From Candidatus Nealsoniibacteriota bacterium (GTDB taxonomy: Bacteria; Patescibacteriota; Minisyncoccia; Minisyncoccales; PWPS01): DNA of 29,159 nt. Numbering within the stretch: the stretch's first letter is position 1; each line of letters starts with the position of its first letter. The notes under the pieces were generated by a model. The model was not told where the DNA came from, searched no databases, and saw only the letters and a program-made list of their open reading frames with translations. The stretch is from contig PWGJ01000057.1 of the NCBI GenBank assembly GCA_003554445.1, forward strand, positions 1 through 29,159. Direction: 5' to 3'. Positions 22,901-29,159 of the stretch are shown in pieces. The translations under genes were made by a program, and so were the position numbers.

Positions 22901-23559
22901 GTAAAGCTGAAATGTCCGAAGTGGCAGGAAAAGTCATAGAGGTAAATGAAGAAGATAGAACAATTAAAATTAGAATTGATGAAGAGAATACCAAAAAAGA
23001 AGAAACTAAAACTTACAAGATTGACCCGAATAAGGCAATTTGGGTAGAAAGAGGGGAGCGTGTAGAACCCGGAACTCAACTTTGTGAAGGTAATCTCGAC
23101 CTGAAAAAAGTATTCAAAACACGCGGTTTAAAAGAGACGAAAAGATATATACTTCAAGAGGCACAAAAAGTTTATGTTTCTCAGGGAGTCGATATTCACG
23201 ACAAGCATTTGGAAGTCATAGTTAAGCAGATGACCTCCAGAATGAGAGTAACCGATCCCGGAGACAGCTTTTTAACTCCGAAGCAGATAATTGAAAAAGA
23301 TGTCTTCAGAAAAAAAGTGGAAGAAATGGAAGAAAAAGGAAAAACTCCCCCGAAGGCAAAACCGATACTTTTGGGAATTTCCAAAGTAGCACTCAATACG
23401 GACTCATTCCTTTCCGCTGCATCCTTCCAGCAGACTTCCAAAGTTTTAATAGAAGCATCCTTGGAAGGCAAGGTTGATCCGCTTAAAGGATTAAAGGAGA
23501 ATGTTATTATCGGTAAACTGATACCGGCCGGTACCGGATTTGATAAAAAAGAGGACTAA
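19990..23559 (+). CDS. rpoC: DNA-directed RNA polymerase subunit beta'
   Basis: The catalytic subunit of RNA polymerase. 1189 residues. The N-terminal zinc site has C59, C61, C74 and C77. NADFDGD (498-504) binds the catalytic magnesium. The second zinc site has C824, C895, C902 and C905. GEAVGIVAAQAIGEPGTQLT and MRTFHTGGVA belong to the bridge-helix/trigger-loop region. A Lys/Glu-rich coiled region of about 85 residues (about 147-230) lies in the N-terminal half. The length is that of Firmicutes-type beta' without large inserts. The start MRVEDVNAIKIKLASPEEI is well placed; its upstream region is AT-rich with no Shine-Dalgarno sequence. Confidence 0.97.
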   Translation: MRVEDVNAIKIKLASPEEIMDWSHGEVTEAETINYRNQKPEKNGLFCERIFGPEKDYQCYCGKYKKIRYKGIVCDRCGVEVTKSSVRRSRMGHIKLAAPVSHIWYLRGIPSKMGLVIGISKKKLEKVVYFTGYIVTEVDNDKKEEVLNKLKSEFKKKKKKRKDNLEGEELEQSLEKLRKARDKTKEQIKSIKRKQILTEVEYHRYKRKYGDIFKAGTGAETLREMFENIDLDEKIKELTELKNETNSKSKRKKYLKRLKVFRSMKKADIRPEWMFPTVMPVLPPDLRPIIQLDGGRYASSDLNDLYRRVINRNNRLKNLLDIEAPEVIVRNEKRMLQEGVDALVDNQMRKGVVTQASTGGQRLLKSLADMLKGKQGRFRQNLLGKRVDYSGRSVIVVGPELDLDECGLPKKMALEIFKPFIIQQILDKDLAYNVKGATKMIDEKDDEVWPILEDVVRGRVVLLNRAPTLHRLGIQAFKPVLIEGEAIRIHPMVCEAFNADFDGDQMAVHLPLSKKAQEEARTLMLSSENLLKPATGRPIVSPSQDMVLGCYWMTQIEEGQKGEGKIFSSPQEAKLAHDHDIVDIRAKIKVRIEGDLVETSVGRLIFNDALPEDIEYQNETMESGKLKAMVSEIIKRHEPSEAHHMLDDIKNLGYKYSTLSGISWGMDDLIIPDKKNEVIEEAEEKTEEIEDYYEQGLFSEEERSDKVVEVWTKAKNEIEDLVPKSLPQYGSVLTITDSGSRGSWSQPIQMAGMKGLVVNPSGEIIELPVKSSFKEGFDVLEYFISTHGARKGTVDTALRTASAGYLTRRLVDVSHEVIVTEKDCGDDDGITLKKKDADQLDQDFYFKIIGRTSLQDIEVDGEVIVEKDEIIDIEATEKIKSEGIKQIKVRSVMTCDTINGVCQKCYGWELGHNKMVKLGEAVGIVAAQAIGEPGTQLTMRTFHTGGVAGGTDITMGLPRVQEIFEVRNPKGKAEMSEVAGKVIEVNEEDRTIKIRIDEENTKKEETKTYKIDPNKAIWVERGERVEPGTQLCEGNLDLKKVFKTRGLKETKRYILQEAQKVYVSQGVDIHDKHLEVIVKQMTSRMRVTDPGDSFLTPKQIIEKDVFRKKVEEMEEKGKTPPKAKPILLGISKVALNTDSFLSAASFQQTSKVLIEASLEGKVDPLKGLKENVIIGKLIPAGTGFDKKED

Positions 23560-23582
23560 TTACTTTAAATTAGCCTCATTTG

Positions 23583-23591
23583 TGGTACAAT
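23583..23591 (+). promoter_or_regulatory. Extended -10 promoter of ftsK (near-leaderless)
   Basis: TGG followed by TACAAT (23583-23591) is an extended -10 element; no clear -35 is visible. The expected start near 23598 is only about three bases before the ftsK ATG, so the mRNA would be almost leaderless. It lies in the 41-bp gap after rpoC, where no convincing terminator is seen. Confidence 0.55.
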
Positions 23592-23600
23592 TAAATAGAT

Positions 23601-25739
23601 ATGGGAAAGAAAAAGAAAAAAGACAAAGGTAAAAAGAAAGATAAAGAACCATTCTTTTCTAGTAAGATAAGGAGAATCATAACCGGTCTCCTTCTCTTTC
23701 TTTTTGCAATGATTGCCGTTTTGAGCGCTTTCGGACAGGCGGGGAAAGGGGGTGCCATGCTTAGAAATGCTTCAGAATATCTGTTTGGAGGAATGGCTGC
23801 ATTACTACCACTTTTAATATTCGTTTCCGGGTGGATATTTTTACGAACCGAATATGAAAGATTTGTCTCCCCGCTGGTTGCGGGATTTTTGCTTGTTCTT
23901 CTCGGCTCTACCGGTTTTTTCACTACCATGGGGAGTATCTTCGGAATTGTTGAAAACGGTAAAAAGGTGGGTGGCTTGATAGGTACTTCGATAAGTGGAC
24001 CGTTGGAAAGCTTTTTGGGAACACCGTCCAGCTTACTTATCTTTGCGGTTTCCGCTTTGATAGGTCTTATAATATTTTGGCATCTATTGTACAAGGATGC
24101 TTCTTTTGTTTCGGCAGTGGAGAACTTTTTTGAAAGAAGAAGAGAGAAAAAAAGAGAAAAACCATCCGTTATCAAAAAGATATTTGCTCCCAGTTTTGAG
24201 AGTAAAAAGATAGATGAGGAAGAAAAAGAGGAAGATAAAGAGGTTATTGAAGAGGAAGAAAAAACCAAAACAACGAGATCGGGAAAGAGATTGATTCCTC
24301 CGGTAAAACTTTTGGAAAAAGGAGGTGGAACCGCAGACCCCGGAGATACGAAGAAAAATGCGAATATAATAGAAAAAACATTTTCCAATTTTGACATCGA
24401 TGTCGATATGGCGGAGATAAACATAGGACCTACCGTTACTCAGTACACTCTAAAGCCGGCGGAAGGAATTAAGTTATCCAAAATAACCTCTTTGTCGGAT
24501 GATCTTGCGCTCTCTTTAGCAAAGCATCCGGTTAGAACCGAAGCCCCGATTCCGGGCAAATCTCTGGTTGGAATAGAAGTGCCCAACGAAGATCGGGAAA
24601 TGATCAGACTGGGCGATCTTTTGAATAAAAATTATAAAAAGGAAGACTCCGATCTTACTTTGGCCGTAGGTAAAGATGTTTCCGGAAATGAGATATTTAC
24701 CGATCTGGCGAAAATGCCCCATCTGCTTGTTGCCGGAGCCACAGGATCGGGTAAGACGATATTTTTAAATACCTTAATACTCAGTTTAATATACAAAAAT
24801 TCTCCGGAAGACTTAAGACTTATCTTGGTTGACCCGAAACGAGTTGAATTTTCACTTTATAAAAGACTCCCTCACCTTTTAACTTCTGTTATTTACGATG
24901 CGGAAAAGACTCATAATGCTCTACAGTGGTTAATCGGGGAGATGGAAAGGAGATTCGATGTCTTGTCGGAGGCTAAAAAGAGAAATATAGGAACTTATAA
25001 TGATTGGGCCAGAAAAAAAGATGATGAAGAGGTTATGCCCTACATAGTTCTTGTAGTTGATGAGTTGGCCGACTTGATGGCTAAAAAACAAAATGAAATT
25101 GAAAGCGGAATTGTTCGTATCGCTCAGATGGCCAGAGCTGTCGGAATTCATTTGGTATTGGCGACCCAAAGACCGTCCGTGGAGGTAATTACCGGATTGA
25201 TTAAAGCGAACATAACTTCCAGAGTCAGTTTTCAGGTTGCTTCTCAAGTTGACTCGAGAACAATTCTGGATATGGGAGGAGCGGAACGACTTCTCGGAGC
25301 CGGTGACATGCTCTTTGTCTCTTCGAACAGCTCAAAACCCAAGAGGGTGCAAGGACCATTCGTTTCCGAAGAAGAAGTTAAAAAAATTGTCGAATGGCTG
25401 GTTGACAAAGAAGAGGACTCCGATGAAGATGATGATTTAAGTGAAGAATTGGAAGATGAGCTGGAAAAAGATAGAGCTCAAAAAGTTGAAGACAATATGG
25501 AAGAAGATGAGCTTTATGAGGATGCCAAGGATTTGGTTATAAGAGCCGATAAAGCCTCCGCTTCAATGCTTCAAAGAAAGCTACGTATCGGTTATGTCAG
25601 AGCTGCCAGAATTCTGGATATGCTGGAAGCGAGAAATGTGGTAGGACCTTCCAGAGGATCCAAGCCCAGAGTCGTTTACGGAGACTCCGAAGAGGAAGAA
25701 GATGAAGAATTCAGCGCCGAAGACTTAAACCAAAATTAA
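23601..25739 (+). CDS. ftsK: DNA translocase FtsK/SpoIIIE
   Basis: A membrane-anchored motor that pumps chromosomal DNA through the closing septum. 712 residues. A lysine-rich N-terminus (KKKKKDKGKKKDK) precedes four membrane helices (about 20-165). A charged, acidic linker (about 170-240) follows. The alpha/beta motor has Walker A AGATGSGKT (about 378-386), ILVDPKRVEFSLY, Walker B YIVLVVDELADLM and LATQRPSVEVITGLIKANI. The C-terminal gamma winged helix (about 640-700) begins DELYEDAKDLVI and contains RKLRIGYVRAARILDMLE; it would read polar KOPS-like sequences. It ends 22 bp before recA. Confidence 0.96.
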   Translation: MGKKKKKDKGKKKDKEPFFSSKIRRIITGLLLFLFAMIAVLSAFGQAGKGGAMLRNASEYLFGGMAALLPLLIFVSGWIFLRTEYERFVSPLVAGFLLVLLGSTGFFTTMGSIFGIVENGKKVGGLIGTSISGPLESFLGTPSSLLIFAVSALIGLIIFWHLLYKDASFVSAVENFFERRREKKREKPSVIKKIFAPSFESKKIDEEEKEEDKEVIEEEEKTKTTRSGKRLIPPVKLLEKGGGTADPGDTKKNANIIEKTFSNFDIDVDMAEINIGPTVTQYTLKPAEGIKLSKITSLSDDLALSLAKHPVRTEAPIPGKSLVGIEVPNEDREMIRLGDLLNKNYKKEDSDLTLAVGKDVSGNEIFTDLAKMPHLLVAGATGSGKTIFLNTLILSLIYKNSPEDLRLILVDPKRVEFSLYKRLPHLLTSVIYDAEKTHNALQWLIGEMERRFDVLSEAKKRNIGTYNDWARKKDDEEVMPYIVLVVDELADLMAKKQNEIESGIVRIAQMARAVGIHLVLATQRPSVEVITGLIKANITSRVSFQVASQVDSRTILDMGGAERLLGAGDMLFVSSNSSKPKRVQGPFVSEEEVKKIVEWLVDKEEDSDEDDDLSEELEDELEKDRAQKVEDNMEEDELYEDAKDLVIRADKASASMLQRKLRIGYVRAARILDMLEARNVVGPSRGSKPRVVYGDSEEEEDEEFSAEDLNQN

Positions 25740-25761
25740 AAGAAATCATAATATAAAAAGT

Positions 25762-26856
25762 ATGGCTAAAAAAAAGAAGAAAAAGGAAGAAAATAAAAAG
25801 AAAGAAGACAAAAAGGAAGAAGGTAAGAAAAATAAAGACAAAAAGAAAAAGAAACAAAAAAAGAAAAAGGAAAGCAAAGAATTGAAGGAGGCGATGAAAG
25901 AGATAAAGCAAAAGTTCGGCGAAGGTGCTCTAATGAAATTAAAAGATCTTAAGGCCGTTGATGTCGACAGTATTCCAACCGGCTCTTTTTCTCTGGATAT
26001 GGCTCTCGGTGTAGGAGGAATTCCTCGTGGGAGAGTTATTGAAATATTCGGATCCGCCTCCACCGGTAAAACGACTCTTGCTCTACATACGGTGGCGGAA
26101 GCACAAAAGAAAGGGGGTGTAGCCGCCTTCATAGACGTTGAGAACGCTTTGGATCCCGGATACGCCAAGAAGATAGGGGTAAACGTTGATGAGCTTCTAA
26201 TCTCTCAACCGGACTCCGGTGAGCAGGCTCTTCAAATTGTTGAGACACTCGTTCGCTCCGGAGAGGTTGATATTATCGTTGTCGACTCGGTTGCCGCTTT
26301 AGCACCAAAAAGTGAAATTGCCGGTGAAGTTGGTGATGCGCAAGTCGGTAAACAAGCCAGACTGATGTCTTCTGCGCTCAGAAAATTATCCAAAGTTATT
26401 TCCGAAACGGATACCACGGTCATATTTTTGAATCAAACCAGAATGAAAATTGGTGTAAAATTCGGTAATCCAAGAACAACTTCCGGAGGATTAGCTCTCA
26501 AGTTTTACTCTTCCGTCAGGATAAGTCTTTCCAGAAGAGCCCAAATTAAATCCAAGGGAGAAATAATTGGAAACAGGGTAGTGGCCAAGGTCGTCAAAAA
26601 TAAAGTTGGAGCACCGTTCAGAAAAGCTCAATTTGACATCTATTACAACGAGGGAATTTCTTATTATGGAGACCTATTAAAAGTAGGAGTTGAAACCGAT
26701 GTAGTTGAAAAAGCCGGATCTTGGTACAGCTATAATGATAAAAAATTAGGACAAGGTAAAAGCAACTCCAAAGATTTCTTGGAGGAAAACCCCGAATTGG
26801 CTGAAGAGATTGAAGAAAAAATAAAAGAAAAGATGAGAGAGAAAGAAGATAAATAG
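25762..26856 (+). CDS. recA: Recombinase RecA with a lysine-rich N-terminal extension
   Basis: The DNA strand-exchange protein, also needed for integrating DNA taken up by pili. 364 residues. Residues 1-39 are almost only Lys, Glu, Asp and Asn, an extension not found in E. coli RecA. The core then follows normally: KFGEGALMKL, Walker A GSASTGKT (97-104), catalytic E127 in DVENALD, Walker B IIVVDSVAAL, Q225 in FLNQTRMKIG, and loop L2 FGNPRTTSGG. Arg238 stands where E. coli has Glu207. The C-terminal domain ends in an acidic/basic tail. The start ATG is the only one upstream of the core. A strong terminator follows. Confidence 0.96.
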   Translation: MAKKKKKKEENKKKEDKKEEGKKNKDKKKKKQKKKKESKELKEAMKEIKQKFGEGALMKLKDLKAVDVDSIPTGSFSLDMALGVGGIPRGRVIEIFGSASTGKTTLALHTVAEAQKKGGVAAFIDVENALDPGYAKKIGVNVDELLISQPDSGEQALQIVETLVRSGEVDIIVVDSVAALAPKSEIAGEVGDAQVGKQARLMSSALRKLSKVISETDTTVIFLNQTRMKIGVKFGNPRTTSGGLALKFYSSVRISLSRRAQIKSKGEIIGNRVVAKVVKNKVGAPFRKAQFDIYYNEGISYYGDLLKVGVETDVVEKAGSWYSYNDKKLGQGKSNSKDFLEENPELAEEIEEKIKEKMREKEDK

Positions 26857-26867
26857 ACTTGAAAAAC

Positions 26868-26904
26868 AAAAACCCCGGGAGCAAACGAGCTCCCGGGGTT
26901 TTTT
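26868..26904. terminator. Bidirectional rho-independent terminator between recA and rpsR
   Basis: A perfect 15-bp stem AAAAACCCCGGGAGC (26868-26882) / GCTCCCGGGGTTTTT (26889-26903) with loop AAACGA, flanked by A and T runs on both sides. It can stop both recA (plus) and rpsR (minus) transcripts. Confidence 0.95.
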
Positions 26905-26913
26905 AATTTGTGA

Positions 26914-27123
26914 TTATATCCTTACATTCTCTTGATAAGGAATAAGTGCGAGCTGTCTCGCTCTTTTTATCGATTTTGCGAGTTTTCGTTGGTGACTTGC
27001 ACAAAGTCCGGTTCTTTTTCTCGGTTTTATTTTGTGAGTATTGTCAGTGAATTTCTGCAAAATCTCAGTGTTCTTATAGTCGATTACATCGACTTCATGT
27101 TGGCAAAAATAGCATTGTTTCAT
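26914..27123 (-). CDS. rpsR: Small ribosomal subunit protein S18
   Basis: S18 binds 16S rRNA next to S6 on the platform of the small subunit. 69 residues. CYFC (4-7) and CASH (41-44) make a C-x2-C...C-x2-H set able to bind zinc, as in the zinc-containing S18 forms. VDVIDYKNTEILQKF, KIKPRKRTGLC and IKRARQLALIPY are signature stretches. It lies 26 bp after ssb and is the last gene of rpsF-ssb-rpsR. rplI, which often follows, is absent; the terminator comes 10 bp after the stop. Confidence 0.96.
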   Translation of the reverse strand: MKQCYFCQHEVDVIDYKNTEILQKFTDNTHKIKPRKRTGLCASHQRKLAKSIKRARQLALIPYQENVRI

Positions 27124-27149
27124 AACTTTTCTACTGTTTATTGTTTTAA

Positions 27150-27599
27150 TTAAAAAGGAATATCTTCCACATCTATATCCTCATCTTCTTCGATTACCGG
27201 AATCTCCTCTTCTTTCTTTTGTTGTGGTTTTGAATTTTTCTTTCGGTTGCCTCCACCTTGAGATTGAGAACCTTCTCTGGGGCCGAACTGTATATTTTGA
27301 CCCACTATTTCGGTATTGTAGCGAGTTTTACCGTCTTGTCCTTCCCAGCTTCTGGTTTGAATCCTTCCCTCCAAAAGAACCGATGATCCTTTTGAAAGAT
27401 ATTTAGCGATATTTTCCGCTGTCTTCCCGAAAAAGACTACATCGTGATATTCGGTTCTTTGTTGTCTTTCTCCGGAGCTGTCACTGAAAAATCGATTTGT
27501 AGCCACGGAAAAATTTACTACCGTGGTCCCGGAATCGGTTACTCTTTTTTCGGGATCGTCGGTTAAATTTCCGGCGATGATAGCTTTATTGAAATTCAT
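27150..27599 (-). CDS. ssb: Single-stranded DNA-binding protein SSB
   Basis: Coats single-stranded DNA in replication and recombination and recruits partners through its tail. 149 residues. The OB fold (1-105) includes NKAIIAGNLTDDPEKR, SVATNR, TEYHDVVFFGKTAENIAKYL and GSSVLLEGRIQTRSW. A Gln/Gly/Lys linker (106-128) leads to an acidic tail ending in VEDIPF, the conserved interaction tip (DDDIPF in E. coli). The start overlaps the rpsF stop by four bases (ATGA), which implies coupling. Confidence 0.97.
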   Translation of the reverse strand: MNFNKAIIAGNLTDDPEKRVTDSGTTVVNFSVATNRFFSDSSGERQQRTEYHDVVFFGKTAENIAKYLSKGSSVLLEGRIQTRSWEGQDGKTRYNTEIVGQNIQFGPREGSQSQGGGNRKKNSKPQQKKEEEIPVIEEDEDIDVEDIPF

Positions 27600-28066
27600 A
27601 GTATTTCATCGATTTTTTCATCGATTTCGTTTAATTTTACTTTATCTTCTTTTTTATCTTCTTTTTTATCTTCATCTTCTTTATCCTCTTCACTTTCATC
27701 TTTTTCTTCTTTTTCATTGCTTTCGTCATCTTTTTCTTCTTTAACATCCTTTTCTTTTTCCGGATCTTCCTCTTCTTCCAGCTCTTCCTTGGATATTATC
27801 AAATGACGAAGTATATTATCGTCTCTTTTCATCTTTTCTTCGATTATTTTCACTCTTTGAGGGTCAATATCCATATCGACGCAGGCGATATAAGCTTCTT
27901 TAAAACCTTTTAGTTCATAAGCCAAATTTCTCTTTTTTGGCTCTTCCATCTTGTACAGAGTTGCATCCTCTTCTTTAAGTTCACCGGTTAACTTCTTGTT
28001 GTACTCTTTTGCTTCTTCGTTCGTTAAATCGGGCTTTATTAAGTATGTTAATTCGTAAAGATTCAT
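27596..28066 (-). CDS. rpsF: Small ribosomal subunit protein S6 with long acidic C-terminal tail
   Basis: S6 pairs with S18 on the small-subunit platform. 156 residues, against about 95-135 in most bacteria. The S6 fold is residues 1-92 (MNLYELTYLIKPDLTNEEA, KKRNLAYELKGFKEAYIA, MKRDDNILRHLII). The rest is a Glu/Lys/Asp tail of about 50 residues, ending in a predicted helix LNEIDEKIDEIL. The tail is encoded in part by 12-bp tandem repeats near 27643-27680. First gene of rpsF-ssb-rpsR; SSB starts within its stop codon. Confidence 0.95.
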   Translation of the reverse strand: MNLYELTYLIKPDLTNEEAKEYNKKLTGELKEEDATLYKMEEPKKRNLAYELKGFKEAYIACVDMDIDPQRVKIIEEKMKRDDNILRHLIISKEELEEEEDPEKEKDVKEEKDDESNEKEEKDESEEDKEDEDKKEDKKEDKVKLNEIDEKIDEIL

Positions 28067-28111
28067 ATTTTGAATTATCTGATTAAGCTTTAATTTCTTG
28101 ATTGAGCTTGC

Positions 28112-28141
28112 TAAGTTCGCTGTATTATAACATTGAACTTA
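28112..28141. promoter_or_regulatory. Dyad centred on the rpsF -10 box (possible operator)
   Basis: TAAGTTC (28112-28118) and GAACTTA (28135-28141) form a perfect inverted repeat whose arms are 23 bp apart, about two helical turns. The rpsF -10 (28124-28129) lies exactly at the centre. This geometry fits a dimeric repressor, but a chance dyad in AT-rich DNA is possible. Confidence 0.35.
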
Positions 28142-28152
28142 AAATTCATCAA
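28124..28152 (-). promoter_or_regulatory. Promoter of rpsF-ssb-rpsR
   Basis: On the minus strand TTGATG (complement of 28147-28152), 17 bp and a perfect TATAAT (complement of 28124-28129), with a TG one base upstream of the -10. Initiation near 28117 gives a leader of about 50 nt to the rpsF ATG at 28066. Confidence 0.8.
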
Positions 28153-28211
28153 GCTTGATTTCCTTGCTTGCCTTAATGATAAATTAAAAACTTATTTCCA
28201 TCAAATTTATA

Positions 28212-28220
28212 TGTTATACT
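28212..28220 (+). promoter_or_regulatory. Extended -10 promoter of the phosphohexomutase gene
   Basis: TGT followed by TATACT (28212-28220). No good -35 is visible at the usual distance (TTATTT at 28192-28197). Expected initiation near 28227 leaves a leader of about 12 nt, too short for a Shine-Dalgarno sequence. Confidence 0.6.
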
Positions 28221-28238
28221 TTTAAAAAATAATCAATT

Positions 28239-29159
28239 ATGAATATGGAGGACAAAATATTTAAAACGTATGATATAAGAGGGCTCTCTCCTCAAAATCT
28301 GGATAAAAAAACCGCTTACTTGGTTGGAAAAGGATTTGCAAAATTTTTAGATGAAAGGGAGACTGAAGTGGTCGTAGCCAGAGATGGAAGAGAGACTTCT
28401 CCAAAATTGTTTAAGGCCTTGAAAGAAGGCTTAACGGAATCGGGTGTAAAGGTTTTAGATATAGGTTTGGCTACCACTCCGCTACTTAATTTTGCAGTTT
28501 GCAAATACGGTCATTCCGGTGGTGTTATGGTTACCGCTTCTCATAATCCGCCCGAATACAACGGGTTGAAATTAATTAAAAGAGGCGGTCTGCAGGTGCA
28601 CGGAAAGGAGATTAAGAAAATTAAAAACCTAATTAAGAAAGAAAAGTTCAAAGAAGGAGAAGGTTCGGTAGAAAAAAGAGAGCCTCTTTCGGACTATTTA
28701 TCTCACATTTTATCTTTTGCCGAGGATGAAAAGGGAATGAAGATAGTTACCGATTACGGCAACGGTGTCGCTTCCGTTACCGGCAAAGAAGCTTTTGACA
28801 GACTCGATCTGGAAGTTTTCAGTCTTTATGATGAAATAGATCCCGAATTTCCAAATCATTTACCCAATCCTGAACCGGAAAACATGAAAGACCTTATCAA
28901 AACGGTCAAAGAAAAAAAAGCGGATCTCGGCATCTTTTTTGATGGTGATGGAGATAGAGCTTTTTTTGTTGACGACAAGGGAGAGGTCGTTTATCCGGAT
29001 CTTTTGGTGAGTCTTTTGGCTGAAGAGGAGCTCGAGTCCTCCGATGAAAAGAAGATCTATTTTGATCTCAGATTTTCAAAGATAACCCCCGAGAAGATCT
29101 CCGAAGCGGGTGGAGCACCGGAGATGATGAGAGTCGGAAATCCTTTCTACAAAGAAAAA
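28239..29159 (+). CDS. manB: Phosphomannomutase/phosphoglucomutase, 5' part (3' end cut by window edge)
   Basis: An alpha-D-phosphohexomutase that interconverts 6- and 1-phosphates of mannose or glucose for nucleotide-sugar and cell-surface synthesis. 307 residues are visible out of about 450. KTYDIRG (residues 8-14) is the usual beginning of the PMM/PGM branch; GlmM starts FGTDGIRG instead. The phosphoserine loop TASHNPPEYNG has Ser101, and the magnesium loop DGDGDR is at 235-240. The sugar-specificity loop lies beyond the edge, so the substrate cannot be decided. The start is ATG 28239 or ATG 28245, in the same frame two codons apart; the first is given. Confidence 0.9.
   Translation, partial: MNMEDKIFKTYDIRGLSPQNLDKKTAYLVGKGFAKFLDERETEVVVARDGRETSPKLFKALKEGLTESGVKVLDIGLATTPLLNFAVCKYGHSGGVMVTASHNPPEYNGLKLIKRGGLQVHGKEIKKIKNLIKKEKFKEGEGSVEKREPLSDYLSHILSFAEDEKGMKIVTDYGNGVASVTGKEAFDRLDLEVFSLYDEIDPEFPNHLPNPEPENMKDLIKTVKEKKADLGIFFDGDGDRAFFVDDKGEVVYPDLLVSLLAEEELESSDEKKIYFDLRFSKITPEKISEAGGAPEMMRVGNPFYKEK

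Noticed and set aside
22288..23079. Minus-strand frame of 263 codons opposite rpoC
   Set aside because: Shadow of the rpoC codons; the conserved beta' motifs are on the other strand and the predicted protein is low complexity.
23554..23571. CTAATT/AATTAG hairpin as the rpoC terminator
   Set aside because: Six A-T-rich pairs with no T-tract; it overlaps the rpoC stop and is too weak to call.
23591..24424. Minus-strand frame of 277 codons opposite ftsK
   Set aside because: Serine/phenylalanine-rich shadow of the Lys/Glu-rich FtsK frame, without motifs.
28247..28251. GGAGG as a Shine-Dalgarno sequence near the phosphohexomutase start
   Set aside because: It lies inside the coding sequence after both candidate ATGs, and no in-frame start follows at a suitable distance.

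Overview
The window looks like a chromosomal segment of a Candidate Phyla Radiation (Patescibacteria) bacterium, most likely Parcubacteria-like. The evidence is a type IV pilus locus without a secretin gene, tightly packed genes with 1-20 bp overlaps, almost no Shine-Dalgarno sequences, rpoBC detached from rplJL, and rpsF-ssb-rpsR without rplI. The standard genetic code is used: ligA and pilD both end in TGA, so this is not a UGA-recoding lineage. The lineage is inferred from gene content only.

Layout. 1-1002 (minus): 5' part of recG, cut by the window edge. 1011-1584: tRNA-Arg(GCG) on minus, then tRNA-Ser(GCT) and tRNA-Ser(TGA) on plus. Each tRNA-Ser is followed by a structured insert of about 130 bp and a second copy of its own 3' end. 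1908-13446: a type IV pilus cluster (pilM, pilN, pilO, an acidic coiled-coil membrane protein where pilP/pilQ would be, pilB, pilT, pilC, a major pilin with its own promoter and terminator, the prepilin peptidase, and four minor pilins in the order gspH-gspI-gspJ-gspK). 13448-16587: ligA and rodA, translationally coupled to this run. 16591-23559: a strong promoter, a leader with a hairpin, then rpoB and rpoC. 23601-26856: ftsK and recA, ending at a strong bidirectional terminator. 26914-28066 (minus): rpsF-ssb-rpsR. 28239-29159: phosphomannomutase/phosphoglucomutase, cut by the window edge.

How the genes work together. PilM-N-O and the extra membrane protein should form the inner alignment platform. 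PilB extends and PilT retracts the fibre through PilC. PilD matures the major pilin and the four minor pilins, which probably form the tip. Such a pilus fits DNA uptake and host attachment in a small episymbiont. The rest is information processing and cell-envelope growth: LigA, RecG, RecA, SSB and FtsK for DNA; RNA polymerase; RodA for cell-wall elongation.

The most unusual feature is the pair of tRNA-Ser loci (1183-1816). Two different tRNA genes carry related inserts, and both duplications begin exactly at the first T of the T-loop. This is the pattern left by site-specific integration into tRNA genes, but the elements are too small to encode anything. They share modular hairpins with compensating base changes. 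I do not recognise them as a named family.
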